From NCBI RefSeq assembly GCF_029264495.1, contig NZ_JARIBH010000028.1:1-39418 (forward strand): DNA of 39,418 nucleotides. Direction: 5' to 3'. Of this stretch, positions 25,417 to 33,196 are shown piece by piece. This stretch comes from Peptacetobacter sp. GTDB lineage: Bacteria; Bacillota; Clostridia; Peptostreptococcales; Peptostreptococcaceae. A model generated the notes under the pieces. The model was not told the origin of the DNA, searched no databases, and saw only the letters and a list, made by a program, of their open reading frames with translations. How positions within the stretch are numbered: position 1 is the stretch's first letter; every line of letters starts with the position of its first letter. The position numbers and the translations under genes were made by a program.

Positions 25417-26610
25417 TTATAAATTAAACTCTTCGCACATTTTTTGTATAGCTACTTCTTTATCTGATGTATTTATTGCACAAGTTATTCTTATTTCTGA
25501 TGTTGTTATTAATTTTACTCTTATATTATTTTCTTTAAATATTCTAAATACTTTTGATGCAACTCCAGATGTATGTTTCATTCCAAGTCCAACTAAAGAG
25601 AATTTTGTTATATCATTATCCACTGCAATTTTTTCATCTGATGTATATTTTTTTGCTAATTCTATACATTCTTCTACTTCATCTTTTGGTATTGTAAATG
25701 ATACACTTAATTTTCCATCTATTGGTGCTGTTTGACTTATCATATCTACACTTATTGATTTATTTGCTATATCTTCAAATAATGCTGATATATTATCCAT
25801 TTCTAATTCTTTTATTGTTATTGAGCTATCTGCATCGCTAGTTGCTATTCCTGTTATTACTTTATCTTCTAATTTCATGTTTTTTCCCCCTCTAATGTAT
25901 GTTCCTTTTACTTTTCCACATGTACGTCCTACATAAACTTCTATACCGTATTTTTGAGCTAGTTCTATACTTCTAGAATGCATTACTTTCGCACCAAGAC
26001 TTGCAAGTTCTAACATTTCTTCATATTCTATTTCATCAAGTTTTTTTGCATCTTTATATGTTCTAGGGTCTGTAAAATATATCCCATCTACATCTGTATA
26101 TATTTCACATTTTCCATCTAATTTTACTGCCAAAGCAACTGCTGATGTATCTGATCCACCTCTTCCTAGAGTAGTTACATCTCCTTCATTATTTATACCT
26201 TGGAAACCAGTAACTACAACAACATATCCTTCATCTAAACTTTCTTGTATTCTATCCACATTTATATCATCTATAAGAGATTTCCCATGATTACCACTAG
26301 TATGTATATCTAGTTGATAAGCATTATAACTTATAGCTTTACATCCTAAAGATTCTAAAGTTATAGCAAGCATTGATGCTGATATCATTTCTCCAGTAGA
26401 TAATAGAGCATCTAATTCTCTTTTACATGGTTTATCTGTTACTGATTTTGCCATATTTATATACTTATCAGTAGTTTTTCCCATAGCTGAAACAACTACA
26501 ACAATCTTATCATCAATTTTTTTTCTTTCTATTATTCCTTCTGCTATAGTTTTAATTTTTTCAGTATCTGCAACAGAACTTCCACCATATTTTTGTACAA
26601 TTACACTCAT
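25417..26610 (-). CDS. lysC: Aspartate kinase, monofunctional
   Basis: Aspartokinase (397 residues) phosphorylates aspartate, the entry step to lysine, threonine and methionine. The N-terminal kinase domain has VQKYGGSSVAD (5-15), VVVVSAMGKTTD, TLGRGGSDTSAVALA and the nucleotide-site region YTDVDGIYFTDPR. Two ACT domains make up the C-terminal third (from about 265, including FSLVGLGMKHTSGVASKVF) and provide amino acid feedback. AAGGAGGTAAAAA precedes the ATG. The gene has its own promoter, a lysine riboswitch and a terminator upstream, so transcription should stop when lysine is plentiful. Confidence 0.97.
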   Translation of the reverse strand: MSVIVQKYGGSSVADTEKIKTIAEGIIERKKIDDKIVVVVSAMGKTTDKYINMAKSVTDKPCKRELDALLSTGEMISASMLAITLESLGCKAISYNAYQLDIHTSGNHGKSLIDDINVDRIQESLDEGYVVVVTGFQGINNEGDVTTLGRGGSDTSAVALAVKLDGKCEIYTDVDGIYFTDPRTYKDAKKLDEIEYEEMLELASLGAKVMHSRSIELAQKYGIEVYVGRTCGKVKGTYIRGGKNMKLEDKVITGIATSDADSSITIKELEMDNISALFEDIANKSISVDMISQTAPIDGKLSVSFTIPKDEVEECIELAKKYTSDEKIAVDNDITKFSLVGLGMKHTSGVASKVFRIFKENNIRVKLITTSEIRITCAINTSDKEVAIQKMCEEFNL

Positions 26611-26711
26611 TTTTTACCTCCTTATGAATAATAAAACTCAATCTTGCTTTCAATAAATCTATTAATCTTTATTAATTTATATAAATTATTACTTTATTTA
26701 CAAAATAAAAA

Positions 26712-26737
26712 ACAGTCCAAAGGAAACTTTGGACTGT
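26712..26737 (-). terminator. Lysine riboswitch expression-platform terminator
   Basis: On the minus strand ACAGTCCAAAG and CTTTGGACTGT form a perfect 11-bp stem with a TTTC loop, then TTTTTTATTTTG. It lies between the aptamer and lysC and is the expected lysine-dependent terminator. Confidence 0.92.
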
Positions 26738-26756
26738 AAATAATTTCTATACAAAG

Positions 26757-26925
26757 TAACCTTGTAGCTCAACACTTATTAAAGCGACAGTCCTGCATAT
26801 ATTATATACAGACCCAGAAAAAACTATTGCCATAATCTTTTCTTCGGCTACATTCCCTTTCTCTAAAATCTCTGTTTGCCAACTCATTTAGATACTATTG
26901 AATTATAGCGCCTCTACCTTGGTTT
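26757..26925 (-). ncRNA. Lysine riboswitch (L-box) aptamer
   Basis: The minus strand has the L-box conserved elements in order: AAGGTAGAGGCGC at the 5' side, AGTA, GAGTTGGC, GAAAGGGAATG with GCCGAAG, TCTGGGTCTG, GCAGGACTGTCGC and GTTGAGCTAC at the 3' side. The closing helix pairs AACC and GTAG of the 5' end with CTAC and GGTT of the 3' end. It precedes lysC and lysA, the lysine biosynthesis genes it is expected to control. A lysine-bound aptamer should favour the terminator at 26712-26737. Confidence 0.95.
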
Positions 26926-26949
26926 ATTATTCTTTTTTTCGATAAGTAT

Positions 26950-26978
26950 ATTAAATCATATTATTTTAATAAATGCAA
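26950..26978 (-). promoter_or_regulatory. Predicted promoter of the lysine riboswitch and lysC-lysA
   Basis: On the minus strand TTGCAT (26973-26978) and TTTAAT (26950-26955) are 17 bases apart. Transcription would begin near 26943, about 18 bases before the aptamer's first helix, which is a good fit. Confidence 0.6.
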
Positions 26979-27013
26979 GCCATTTTCTGAAAATTTTAAA
27001 ATTTATGTAAAAT

Positions 27014-27577
27014 TTATTTTTTACAGACAATTTTATTCTCTATATATTTACAAATTTCTTCTGCATTTTCAGTTGTAAAGCCAAACATATCTATATCAAT
27101 ATTTTTTTCTTTGATTAATTTTTTTAATTCTTCCATCATAACTCCCATTTCTTTTGTATATGAAATTGTATTTATTGTATCTTTAAGATTTGGATTACTT
27201 CCTATTTCTCCTTTCCAATTTCCCCTACAAGTAAGATTTATTCCACAAGATGGACTTCCATCTATTCCTAAAATACCAATTATATTATATCCATTATTTA
27301 TATACTCTTCTATTTGAAGAATATAAGTTTCAAGTTCTTTTTTACAAGTATTTCTAAAATACGGTGTATCAAATTGATCTTTTACATGACCCCATCTTTT
27401 ACTTCCATACATAATTAGCTCGGGACATGGTAATTGTATTATTCCTATTTCATTATCTATAATCGTTTTTATTATCTTTTTTCTAGCATCTTCTCTACCT
27501 TCTTCTTCTCCAAAATTTTCCACTTTTGAAAATATATTCAACATACAGTGTGATACTAATATAATATTTTTTTCCAT
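27014..27577 (-). CDS. CD3072-type TudS-related putative desulfidase
   Basis: The protein has 187 residues and resembles the TudS/DUF523 group of thiouracil desulfidases, specifically the branch NCBI names after C. difficile CD3072. Three cysteines sit in conserved blocks that would hold a [4Fe-4S] cluster: C11 (VSHCMLN), C51 (LPCPEL) and C111 (DGSPSCG). CPEL and GSPSCG are strong family marks. TudS removes sulfur from 2-thiouracil or 4-thiouracil; the substrate of the CD3072 branch is not established. GAGGAGAATAAAAA precedes the ATG. It ends 36 bases before the lysC promoter without a clear terminator between them. Confidence 0.8.
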   Translation of the reverse strand: MEKNIILVSHCMLNIFSKVENFGEEEGREDARKKIIKTIIDNEIGIIQLPCPELIMYGSKRWGHVKDQFDTPYFRNTCKKELETYILQIEEYINNGYNIIGILGIDGSPSCGINLTCRGNWKGEIGSNPNLKDTINTISYTKEMGVMMEELKKLIKEKNIDIDMFGFTTENAEEICKYIENKIVCKK

Positions 27578-27613
27578 TTTTTATTCTCCTCGATTAATTA
27601 TCATCTATTTAAC

Positions 27614-27676
27614 TTTCTATTTTTTATTTATCATCTTTTTCTATTTTTTATTTATATCATTTTATTTATCATCTTT
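27614..27676. repeat. 24-base tandem repeat, nearly two full copies plus remnant
   Basis: TTTCTATTTTTTATTTAT occurs at 27614-27631 and again at 27638-27655, each followed by CAT-containing sequence, and TTATTTATCATCTTTCC ends the run. It is low-complexity and sits upstream of the TudS-like gene. Confidence 0.6.
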
Positions 27677-27789
27677 CCATAATAATTTCTAAATTTCAAT
27701 ATAGAAAATATCTATAACAAATACCTTTATATAAAATTAGTGTATAAACACAGCTTTGTATAACCTTTAAAATTGATATTAACTAAATT

Positions 27790-27825
27790 TTTAGTCCAAA
27801 TAATCATTGTCTATTTAGGACTAAA
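27790..27825. repeat. Inverted repeat upstream of the araC-MATE operon
   Basis: TTTAGTCCAAATA and TATTTAGGACTAAA pair as 13 bp with one bulged base around a 9-base loop. It lies about 110 bases before the AraC-type start. It could be an operator or a leader hairpin; there is no T-run, so it is not a simple terminator. Confidence 0.6.
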
Positions 27826-27935
27826 GTTTGTCGTTGTGGAACAGACTTTCTTAAATATACACTATATACTAAATATAGTTAGTTTTATTTAGCTATAAAT
27901 CGATATATGCTAATATAAAATAAAGAGGTGAGATA

Positions 27936-28844
27936 ATGAAACAAAGTAAAACTAACGTAAATGATATTCGTCAAATGAGTGTCTTTGAAGTCTTTTCTGG
28001 TATTGAGTTGATTTATAATAATTTCAATTCACCTAATGTCAATGTAGATAAATACATTACAAATAAGTACATTACAGATAATATTATGGAAATTAGTCAT
28101 TGTAGAAAAGGTAGAGTAGAATGTGATTTAAAAGATGGTACGTATCTTTTTCTTGGCGAAGGTGATTTAGGTATTAATATGTTAAATAATCATACTAGCA
28201 AAATGAATTTTCCAACTAATTTTTATGAAGGAATTTCAATAAATTTGTATTTAGATATTATAGATAAGAATATACCTTATTTATTAAATGATACAAATAT
28301 AAATATATATAATATAAAGAAAAAGCTATGTAGTAATTCTAGTTGCTTTGTTATAAGAGCGACAGAAAGGATCGAACATATTTTTTCCGAATTATATAAT
28401 ATTCCTGAAAGTATAAAAGGTGATTATCTAAAAATCAAAGTTTTAGAATTACTTCTTTTTCTTAGTGTGCTTGATCCCGATAAACAAGAAAAGAAAGAAC
28501 ATTTTTCAAAATTTCACGTAGAAACTATCAAAGCAATACACTTTAAAATAACAGAAAACTTTTCAAAGCGATATACAATTGACGAGTTATCAAAAGAATT
28601 TTGTATTAGCCCTACAACATTAAAATTGTATTTTAAAGAAGTTTATGGTACTAATATTTCATCTTATCTTATAAATTACCGAATGAAAAAAGCAAGCGAA
28701 ATATTACGTACTACTAATAATTCTATTTCTCAAGTTGCTTATGATGTTGGATATGAAAGTCAAAGTAAGTTTGCAATTAAATTTAAAGAAATCTTTGGTA
28801 TGACTCCATTAGAATACAGAAAAAAATGTTCGGGCGAAAAATAA
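27936..28844 (+). CDS. AraC-family transcriptional regulator
   Basis: The protein has 302 residues. The C-terminal 100 residues are an AraC-type double helix-turn-helix: YTIDELSKEFCISPTTLKLYFKEVYG and then ISQVAYDVGYESQSKFAIKFKEIFGMTPLEYRK, the classic ending of the family. The N-terminal about 190 residues are a sensing domain that I cannot assign to a ligand. AGAGGTGAGATA precedes the ATG. Only 21 bases separate it from a MATE exporter in the same direction, so it most likely controls that exporter, probably as an activator responding to a toxic compound. The arginine codons are mixed (CGT, CGA, AGA, AGG). Confidence 0.93.
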   Translation: MKQSKTNVNDIRQMSVFEVFSGIELIYNNFNSPNVNVDKYITNKYITDNIMEISHCRKGRVECDLKDGTYLFLGEGDLGINMLNNHTSKMNFPTNFYEGISINLYLDIIDKNIPYLLNDTNINIYNIKKKLCSNSSCFVIRATERIEHIFSELYNIPESIKGDYLKIKVLELLLFLSVLDPDKQEKKEHFSKFHVETIKAIHFKITENFSKRYTIDELSKEFCISPTTLKLYFKEVYGTNISSYLINYRMKKASEILRTTNNSISQVAYDVGYESQSKFAIKFKEIFGMTPLEYRKKCSGEK

Positions 28845-28865
28845 TATAATTGCAAAGGAGTTCTT

Positions 28866-30218
28866 ATGAATACAGAAAGTAACACAAGAAATAAGCTACT
28901 TACTGAATCCCCTAAAAAACTTATGTTATCTTTAAGCATACCAGGTATTTTAGGAATGGTAGTTGTCGGACTTTATAATATGATGGATTCAATTTTTGTA
29001 GGTCAAATGGTAGGTACAGTACAAATGGCTGCTATATCAGTATCATATCCATTTACTCTTATAAATGCAGGTTCTGCTGCTATGTTAGGTGTAGGTTCTG
29101 CTTCTGTTTTATCTCGTGCTATTGGGAAGAAAGATGAATCGACAATAAAAAAAATTATGGGTAATCTAATTGCAGCTATTCTTTTAATATCTATTATTTA
29201 TACAATTATAGGTATGATTTTTACTCGTCAATTATTGACATTGGCTGGTGCTAGTGGAGATATTTTAAATTGTGCTGAAAAATATTTAAAAATTATATTT
29301 GCAGGTTCTCTTTTTGTAAACTTCTTCCAAAGTGCAAATATGGTAATTCGTGGAGAAGGACAGTTAAAAAAGGCTATGCTTATAATTACTAGTGGATCTG
29401 TTTTGAATATTCTTCTAGACCCAATTTTTATTACAATATTAAAGCCCTATGGTTTAGGAATTGAGGCAGCTGCTTATGCTACTGTTTTTTCACAATTTAT
29501 TCAAGCAGCAATTACATTATGGTATTTCAAATATAAAAGTAATTATGTGAAAATTGGTCGTATATGTATTGATACTACAATACTTCCTAGTGTTTTATCT
29601 GTTGGTATTTCTGCTCTCTTAATGCAAGTTTTAACATTAGTTCAGCAAATGGTGATTTACCGTGTCGCATCTAAATATGGTGGTGAAACTTCACAAATTT
29701 TATTAGGTGCAGCTTTACGTGTATGGAACTTTGCATTTGTACCTCTATGGGGAATGAGCCAAGGTTTTCAACCTGTAGTTGGGACTAATTTTGGTGCTAA
29801 AAAATATGAGCGTGTAAAAAAATTGACATATATATTCGTATTTGGTGCTACAATGCTTTCTTTGATTTTCTATATTCCAGTAGAACTATTTCCAGAACAA
29901 ATACTATCACTATTTATTACTACCCCTGGTATTGCTTCTATGGGAGTTACTAATTTCCGTATTATGTTTAGTACATACATATTACAAGGGAGTTTTATTA
30001 TGGCAGTAACTTTATTTCAATCTCTGGGGAAAGCTAATAAAGCTACCTTACTTGTCCTTTTCCGTCAAATTATTTTATTTGTTCCATTAGCAGTCATCTT
30101 GCCTATGGTTGCTGGATTAGGCATTACAGGTGTATGGTTAGCTATTGCCCTTACAGACGCTATTTTGGTAATTATAACATTATCTATGATGTTTAAAGAA
30201 CTTCATAAACTGAAATAG
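28866..30218 (+). CDS. MATE family efflux transporter
   Basis: The protein has 450 residues and twelve predicted membrane helices in two MatE halves, with typical blocks near the start of each half (PGILGMVVVGLYNMMDSIFVG and a second beginning ILPSVLSVGISALLMQV). Family members export drugs, dyes or metabolites using Na+ or H+ gradients; the substrate here is unknown. AAAGGAG precedes the ATG by six bases. It is the second gene after the AraC-type regulator. Nine of its ten arginines are encoded by CGT, while glnS and most neighbours use AGA almost throughout, which suggests recent acquisition from a different genome. Confidence 0.94.
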   Translation: MNTESNTRNKLLTESPKKLMLSLSIPGILGMVVVGLYNMMDSIFVGQMVGTVQMAAISVSYPFTLINAGSAAMLGVGSASVLSRAIGKKDESTIKKIMGNLIAAILLISIIYTIIGMIFTRQLLTLAGASGDILNCAEKYLKIIFAGSLFVNFFQSANMVIRGEGQLKKAMLIITSGSVLNILLDPIFITILKPYGLGIEAAAYATVFSQFIQAAITLWYFKYKSNYVKIGRICIDTTILPSVLSVGISALLMQVLTLVQQMVIYRVASKYGGETSQILLGAALRVWNFAFVPLWGMSQGFQPVVGTNFGAKKYERVKKLTYIFVFGATMLSLIFYIPVELFPEQILSLFITTPGIASMGVTNFRIMFSTYILQGSFIMAVTLFQSLGKANKATLLVLFRQIILFVPLAVILPMVAGLGITGVWLAIALTDAILVIITLSMMFKELHKLK

Positions 30219-30333
30219 TAATTTTTAACAAATACTAAAGTTATATATAAGAAAAATCTATAAAAAATAAATTTTAATTTAATTACTTTATTTAATTTTG
30301 ATTACATATTACAAAAATCTAGCTAATAAAAAT

Positions 30334-30352
30334 CCCCCAGTAAAACTGGGGG
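30334..30352. terminator. Terminator between the MATE gene and the 30404 gene
   Basis: A perfect 8-bp CCCCCAGT/ACTGGGGG stem with an AAA loop is unusually G+C-rich for this window. The better T-run (ATTTTTATT) is on the minus strand, so it mainly serves the 30404 gene, but it can act for the MATE gene too. Confidence 0.85.
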
Positions 30353-30403
30353 TATTTATACATAAAAGTCAAATTTCTATTTATTTTTTATATATAAACT
30401 TTA

Positions 30404-32107
30404 TTAATTTTTATCATTCTTGTTTTCAACTTTCTCATTTTCAACTTTTTTTGTATTAGTTTTATCTACTTCTTTATTTACTTCTTTTTGTAAACCGATA
30501 TTATAGTTTTCAAAATCATCGATTTCTATTAACTCTTTTTCATCTTTAGAGAATGTTATTTTTATTTTATCTCCTTCTTTTGTTAAAGGTAATTTTTTAG
30601 AAACCTTAGATGTCGCATAGAATATGTTTCCTTCATCTGCATCTAATATTAGATAATATGTTGTGTTTCCATTTTTATTATCTGTTGCAATTCTTTTTAC
30701 AATACCTTCTAGTTCTTTATCAAATTCATTTGATTCAACATCTACATCACTTCCACCTGATTCTAATGCTTCTTTATAACTTTTTATAGCTTCATTTTTA
30801 TCCCGTCCAACTCCAACAACGTTATAATCTTTTACTGATACAAAAACAACTCTTTTTACAAGTCCTGCTTTATCTTTTAATGAGCATACATATGTTGGTT
30901 GTCCTAATATATTGTACATAACAGGGAATGTAGCTTCATAGTTTTTCTCTTGAACACTACCTTCTGCTGATTTCATAGCTGCTATTTCTGTAGCTCCAGG
31001 TTGTTTATATAATTTTGCTTCTTTAGTTCTAGAATCCACAAGCATAAATCCAATAGTTGATTCATCTCCACCTGCAGAAGTAATACCTGTATACCAATAT
31101 GATTTATTGTCCTCTCCATATACAAGTGAAGTTCCTTCTGTAGCTTTTAATACTCCTTTTTCAGATATTATTGAGTTTATAAATCCATTTACATAAACTC
31201 CCCAATCATTTATCTGATTTACAACAAAATTTTCAGGTTGTATTCTATCAACCCATTTTGGTGTATCTTTGATTGAATAAAATTTCGTTTCTCCAGTTTT
31301 TGTATCTACAATCGCTGTTCCTGTGACATTTGCACCACCAAATCCAACTTTATTTTCATATAGAGATACTACCCAAAATGGTTTTCCATTATCATCTATT
31401 TCTAAAGTATAATCTGCCATACCTTTGCTCATACCACCTTTTAGATAAACATGTCTATGTAAATCTTGAAGTATATATGCATCTGGTTGGTAAACTATTT
31501 TTATATCTTCTCCATTTGCTTTTTGAACTAATTTAACATCTTGAGGGTTATTTGCAGAAACCATTACATATCCACTTGTTCCACTCATATTTGTAGCCCA
31601 TTTTATGAAATCTCTATGTACAAGAGGAGCTACCCAATAAAGTTTATCTTTTACTTTTTGTATATGAAAATCTCCTAATTTAGATACACTTCCTATTGCT
31701 GGAACTTCACCTAATTTTTTATCTCCTAGCTTCATAGCCATATCTTCATCTACAATTCTTATGTCATCAGTTTTAACTGGACTTACATCTTTACTGAACT
31801 CACTCTCTTTTACTGTTCCAAGTAAATTACGATAAGATTTAGCTCTTATTATAGGTGTTGATGCTATTGTAGGTATTACAATAGCTATTACTAAAATTCC
31901 TATCGCTATTTTAAAATCTCTTTTTTTAGTAATAGAGTATCTCCGTTCTTCTCTATCAAATACCATATTTAAAATACCAGCTATTACAAAAAACATTGCT
32001 AGTACATAATATAATGATGTAAAATCTATTCTTAATACTGGCAACTTAACAAATGCATAAACAGCTGTTATTATAAATGAAATAACGTATGCTTTAAAAT
32101 TTTTCAT
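30404..32107 (-). CDS. Large membrane-anchored protein of unknown function
   Basis: The protein has 567 residues from the ATG 32107, chosen because AAAGGAGAAAAT precedes it; an in-frame ATG five codons earlier overlaps that site. Three membrane helices lie within the first 90 residues (about 4-20, 27-47 and 65-85). The remaining 480 residues should lie outside the cell. Two stretches read GTAIVDTKTGETKFYSI and GFMLVDSRTKEAKLYKQ, beta-hairpin patterns seen in PepSY-like domains. The block LYWVAPLVHRDFIKWAT is distinctive. The C-terminal 40 residues are a lysine/asparagine/glutamate tail (ENEKVENKNDKN end). I do not recognise the family. It is a single gene bounded by terminators. Confidence 0.82.
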   Translation of the reverse strand: MKNFKAYVISFIITAVYAFVKLPVLRIDFTSLYYVLAMFFVIAGILNMVFDREERRYSITKKRDFKIAIGILVIAIVIPTIASTPIIRAKSYRNLLGTVKESEFSKDVSPVKTDDIRIVDEDMAMKLGDKKLGEVPAIGSVSKLGDFHIQKVKDKLYWVAPLVHRDFIKWATNMSGTSGYVMVSANNPQDVKLVQKANGEDIKIVYQPDAYILQDLHRHVYLKGGMSKGMADYTLEIDDNGKPFWVVSLYENKVGFGGANVTGTAIVDTKTGETKFYSIKDTPKWVDRIQPENFVVNQINDWGVYVNGFINSIISEKGVLKATEGTSLVYGEDNKSYWYTGITSAGGDESTIGFMLVDSRTKEAKLYKQPGATEIAAMKSAEGSVQEKNYEATFPVMYNILGQPTYVCSLKDKAGLVKRVVFVSVKDYNVVGVGRDKNEAIKSYKEALESGGSDVDVESNEFDKELEGIVKRIATDNKNGNTTYYLILDADEGNIFYATSKVSKKLPLTKEGDKIKITFSKDEKELIEIDDFENYNIGLQKEVNKEVDKTNTKKVENEKVENKNDKN

Positions 32108-32163
32108 ATTTTCTCCTTTCAATTTTAGATATTTCTTAATCTTTAAAAAAGATTATATCATAT

Positions 32164-32210
32164 AAAAAAAAGATTAGTATATAAATTTTTTTATTATACT
32201 AACCTTTTTA
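32164..32210 (-). terminator. Rho-independent terminator of the ypmS-like gene
   Basis: On the minus strand AAAAAGGTTAGTATA pairs with TATACTAATCTTTTT (one wobble), ending in a long T-run. The gene above it stops at 32237. Confidence 0.72.
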
Positions 32211-32236
32211 TAATTTTTTAAATTTTTAATTATTTA

Positions 32237-32890
32237 CTATGCAGCTGGTCTTATAAAACCACTATAAACATACTGCATTGCATCTTTTAATGCAAGTTGC
32301 ATATCAAATTTTAGCTCATTATTTTCTATATATATTTTTGTCAATTCTATAGGTTTTATTGTCTCTGTAGGTATAATAATTGATCTATCTTGTATTTCAT
32401 ATGGAATTTCATCTTTTTCATGATTCATTATTTTTGAAAGTAAGTTTCCAGATATATTGATTTTACCTAATTTAACATTATCTATAGTAGCTATAAAATC
32501 TCCATTTCTCACACTTGGTATAACCTTAACTTCTGCTTGAGTTTTTATAAATTCTATATCCATAGGTACTGTTATTACTATTGAATTATCTATAATTTTT
32601 ATATCATTTGGTAATATATCCTCTGGATCAGATTCTTTCATTGCAGTATACACTATATTACTAATTTGTTCTGAATTTAAAGAAATTGTTCCTTCAAACT
32701 TTCCAGTTTCTTTTTTAAAATTTAAACTTTGTAATAATCCCATTTGTATTATATCATCTTTTGTCATTTCCCTATTGCCTGTAGTATCCTCTTTTATACC
32801 ACCTTCTGGCTGAAGAGCATAAATTATTCCACCAATAGCCATTATTATAATCACTAATATCGCCACTAGAAATTTAAAGAATTTTTTCAT
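32237..32890 (-). CDS. YpmS-like (DUF2140) membrane-anchored protein
   Basis: The protein has 217 residues: a lysine-rich start, one membrane helix (about 6-26), then an extracellular beta-rich domain. The layout (ISLNSEQISNIVYTAM, then alternating strands with VTVPMDIEFIKTQAEVKVIP-like segments and GKINISGNLLSKIM) resembles the YpmS/DUF2140 family of Firmicute surface proteins, whose role is unknown. The start is the ATG 32890 with AGAGAGAG upstream; an in-frame GTG three codons earlier lies in the ribosome-site region. It has its own terminator and is separated from the 30404 gene by about 130 bases. Confidence 0.72.
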   Translation of the reverse strand: MKKFFKFLVAILVIIIMAIGGIIYALQPEGGIKEDTTGNREMTKDDIIQMGLLQSLNFKKETGKFEGTISLNSEQISNIVYTAMKESDPEDILPNDIKIIDNSIVITVPMDIEFIKTQAEVKVIPSVRNGDFIATIDNVKLGKINISGNLLSKIMNHEKDEIPYEIQDRSIIIPTETIKPIELTKIYIENNELKFDMQLALKDAMQYVYSGFIRPAA

Positions 32891-33196
32891 AAAAATCACT
32901 CTCTCTTTTTTATTTTCTGCTTTATTTTTTTATTATACTCTATTTTTACAGATAATTCTAATTTATTTTATCAATACCCTCTTTTCCATATTTTCATTCA
33001 GATACTATTATTTTTTTTATTTTGCTTAATTTTTTTCCAAAAATAATATAAATTCTCTCAATACTCTTTATTTTTTTTATATATTCGATTAAAATTAATG
33101 TATATTATAATAAAGTAAACTGGATTTTTCTATCCATTGCACGATATAGTTCAATAAATAGAAATTCAAAATATATCAATAGGAGGAAAATATAAT
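32891..33196 (+). other. Intergenic region with the glnS promoter and a short hairpin
   Basis: This gap of about 306 bases between divergent genes has no gene. TATAAT at 33106-33111 with a weak TTCGAT 16 bases upstream is the likely glnS promoter. A small hairpin, TGGAT-TTTTCT-ATCCA, follows at 33121-33136 in the leader. No T-box features are visible. Confidence 0.45.

Larger units (their letters stand above)
27578..27935. other. A+T-rich divergent intergenic region with tandem and inverted repeats
   Basis: This 358-base gap separates the TudS-like gene and the AraC-MATE pair, which diverge. It holds a 24-base tandem repeat (27614-27676) and an inverted repeat with G+C-containing arms (27790-27825). 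I see no ORF with a ribosome site and no RNA gene. Promoters for both directions must lie here, but no box pair stands out. Confidence 0.5.

Noticed and set aside
33121-33196. T-box leader before glnS
   Set aside because: The leader is only about 80 bases, and neither the T-box core sequence nor a terminator/antiterminator pair is present.
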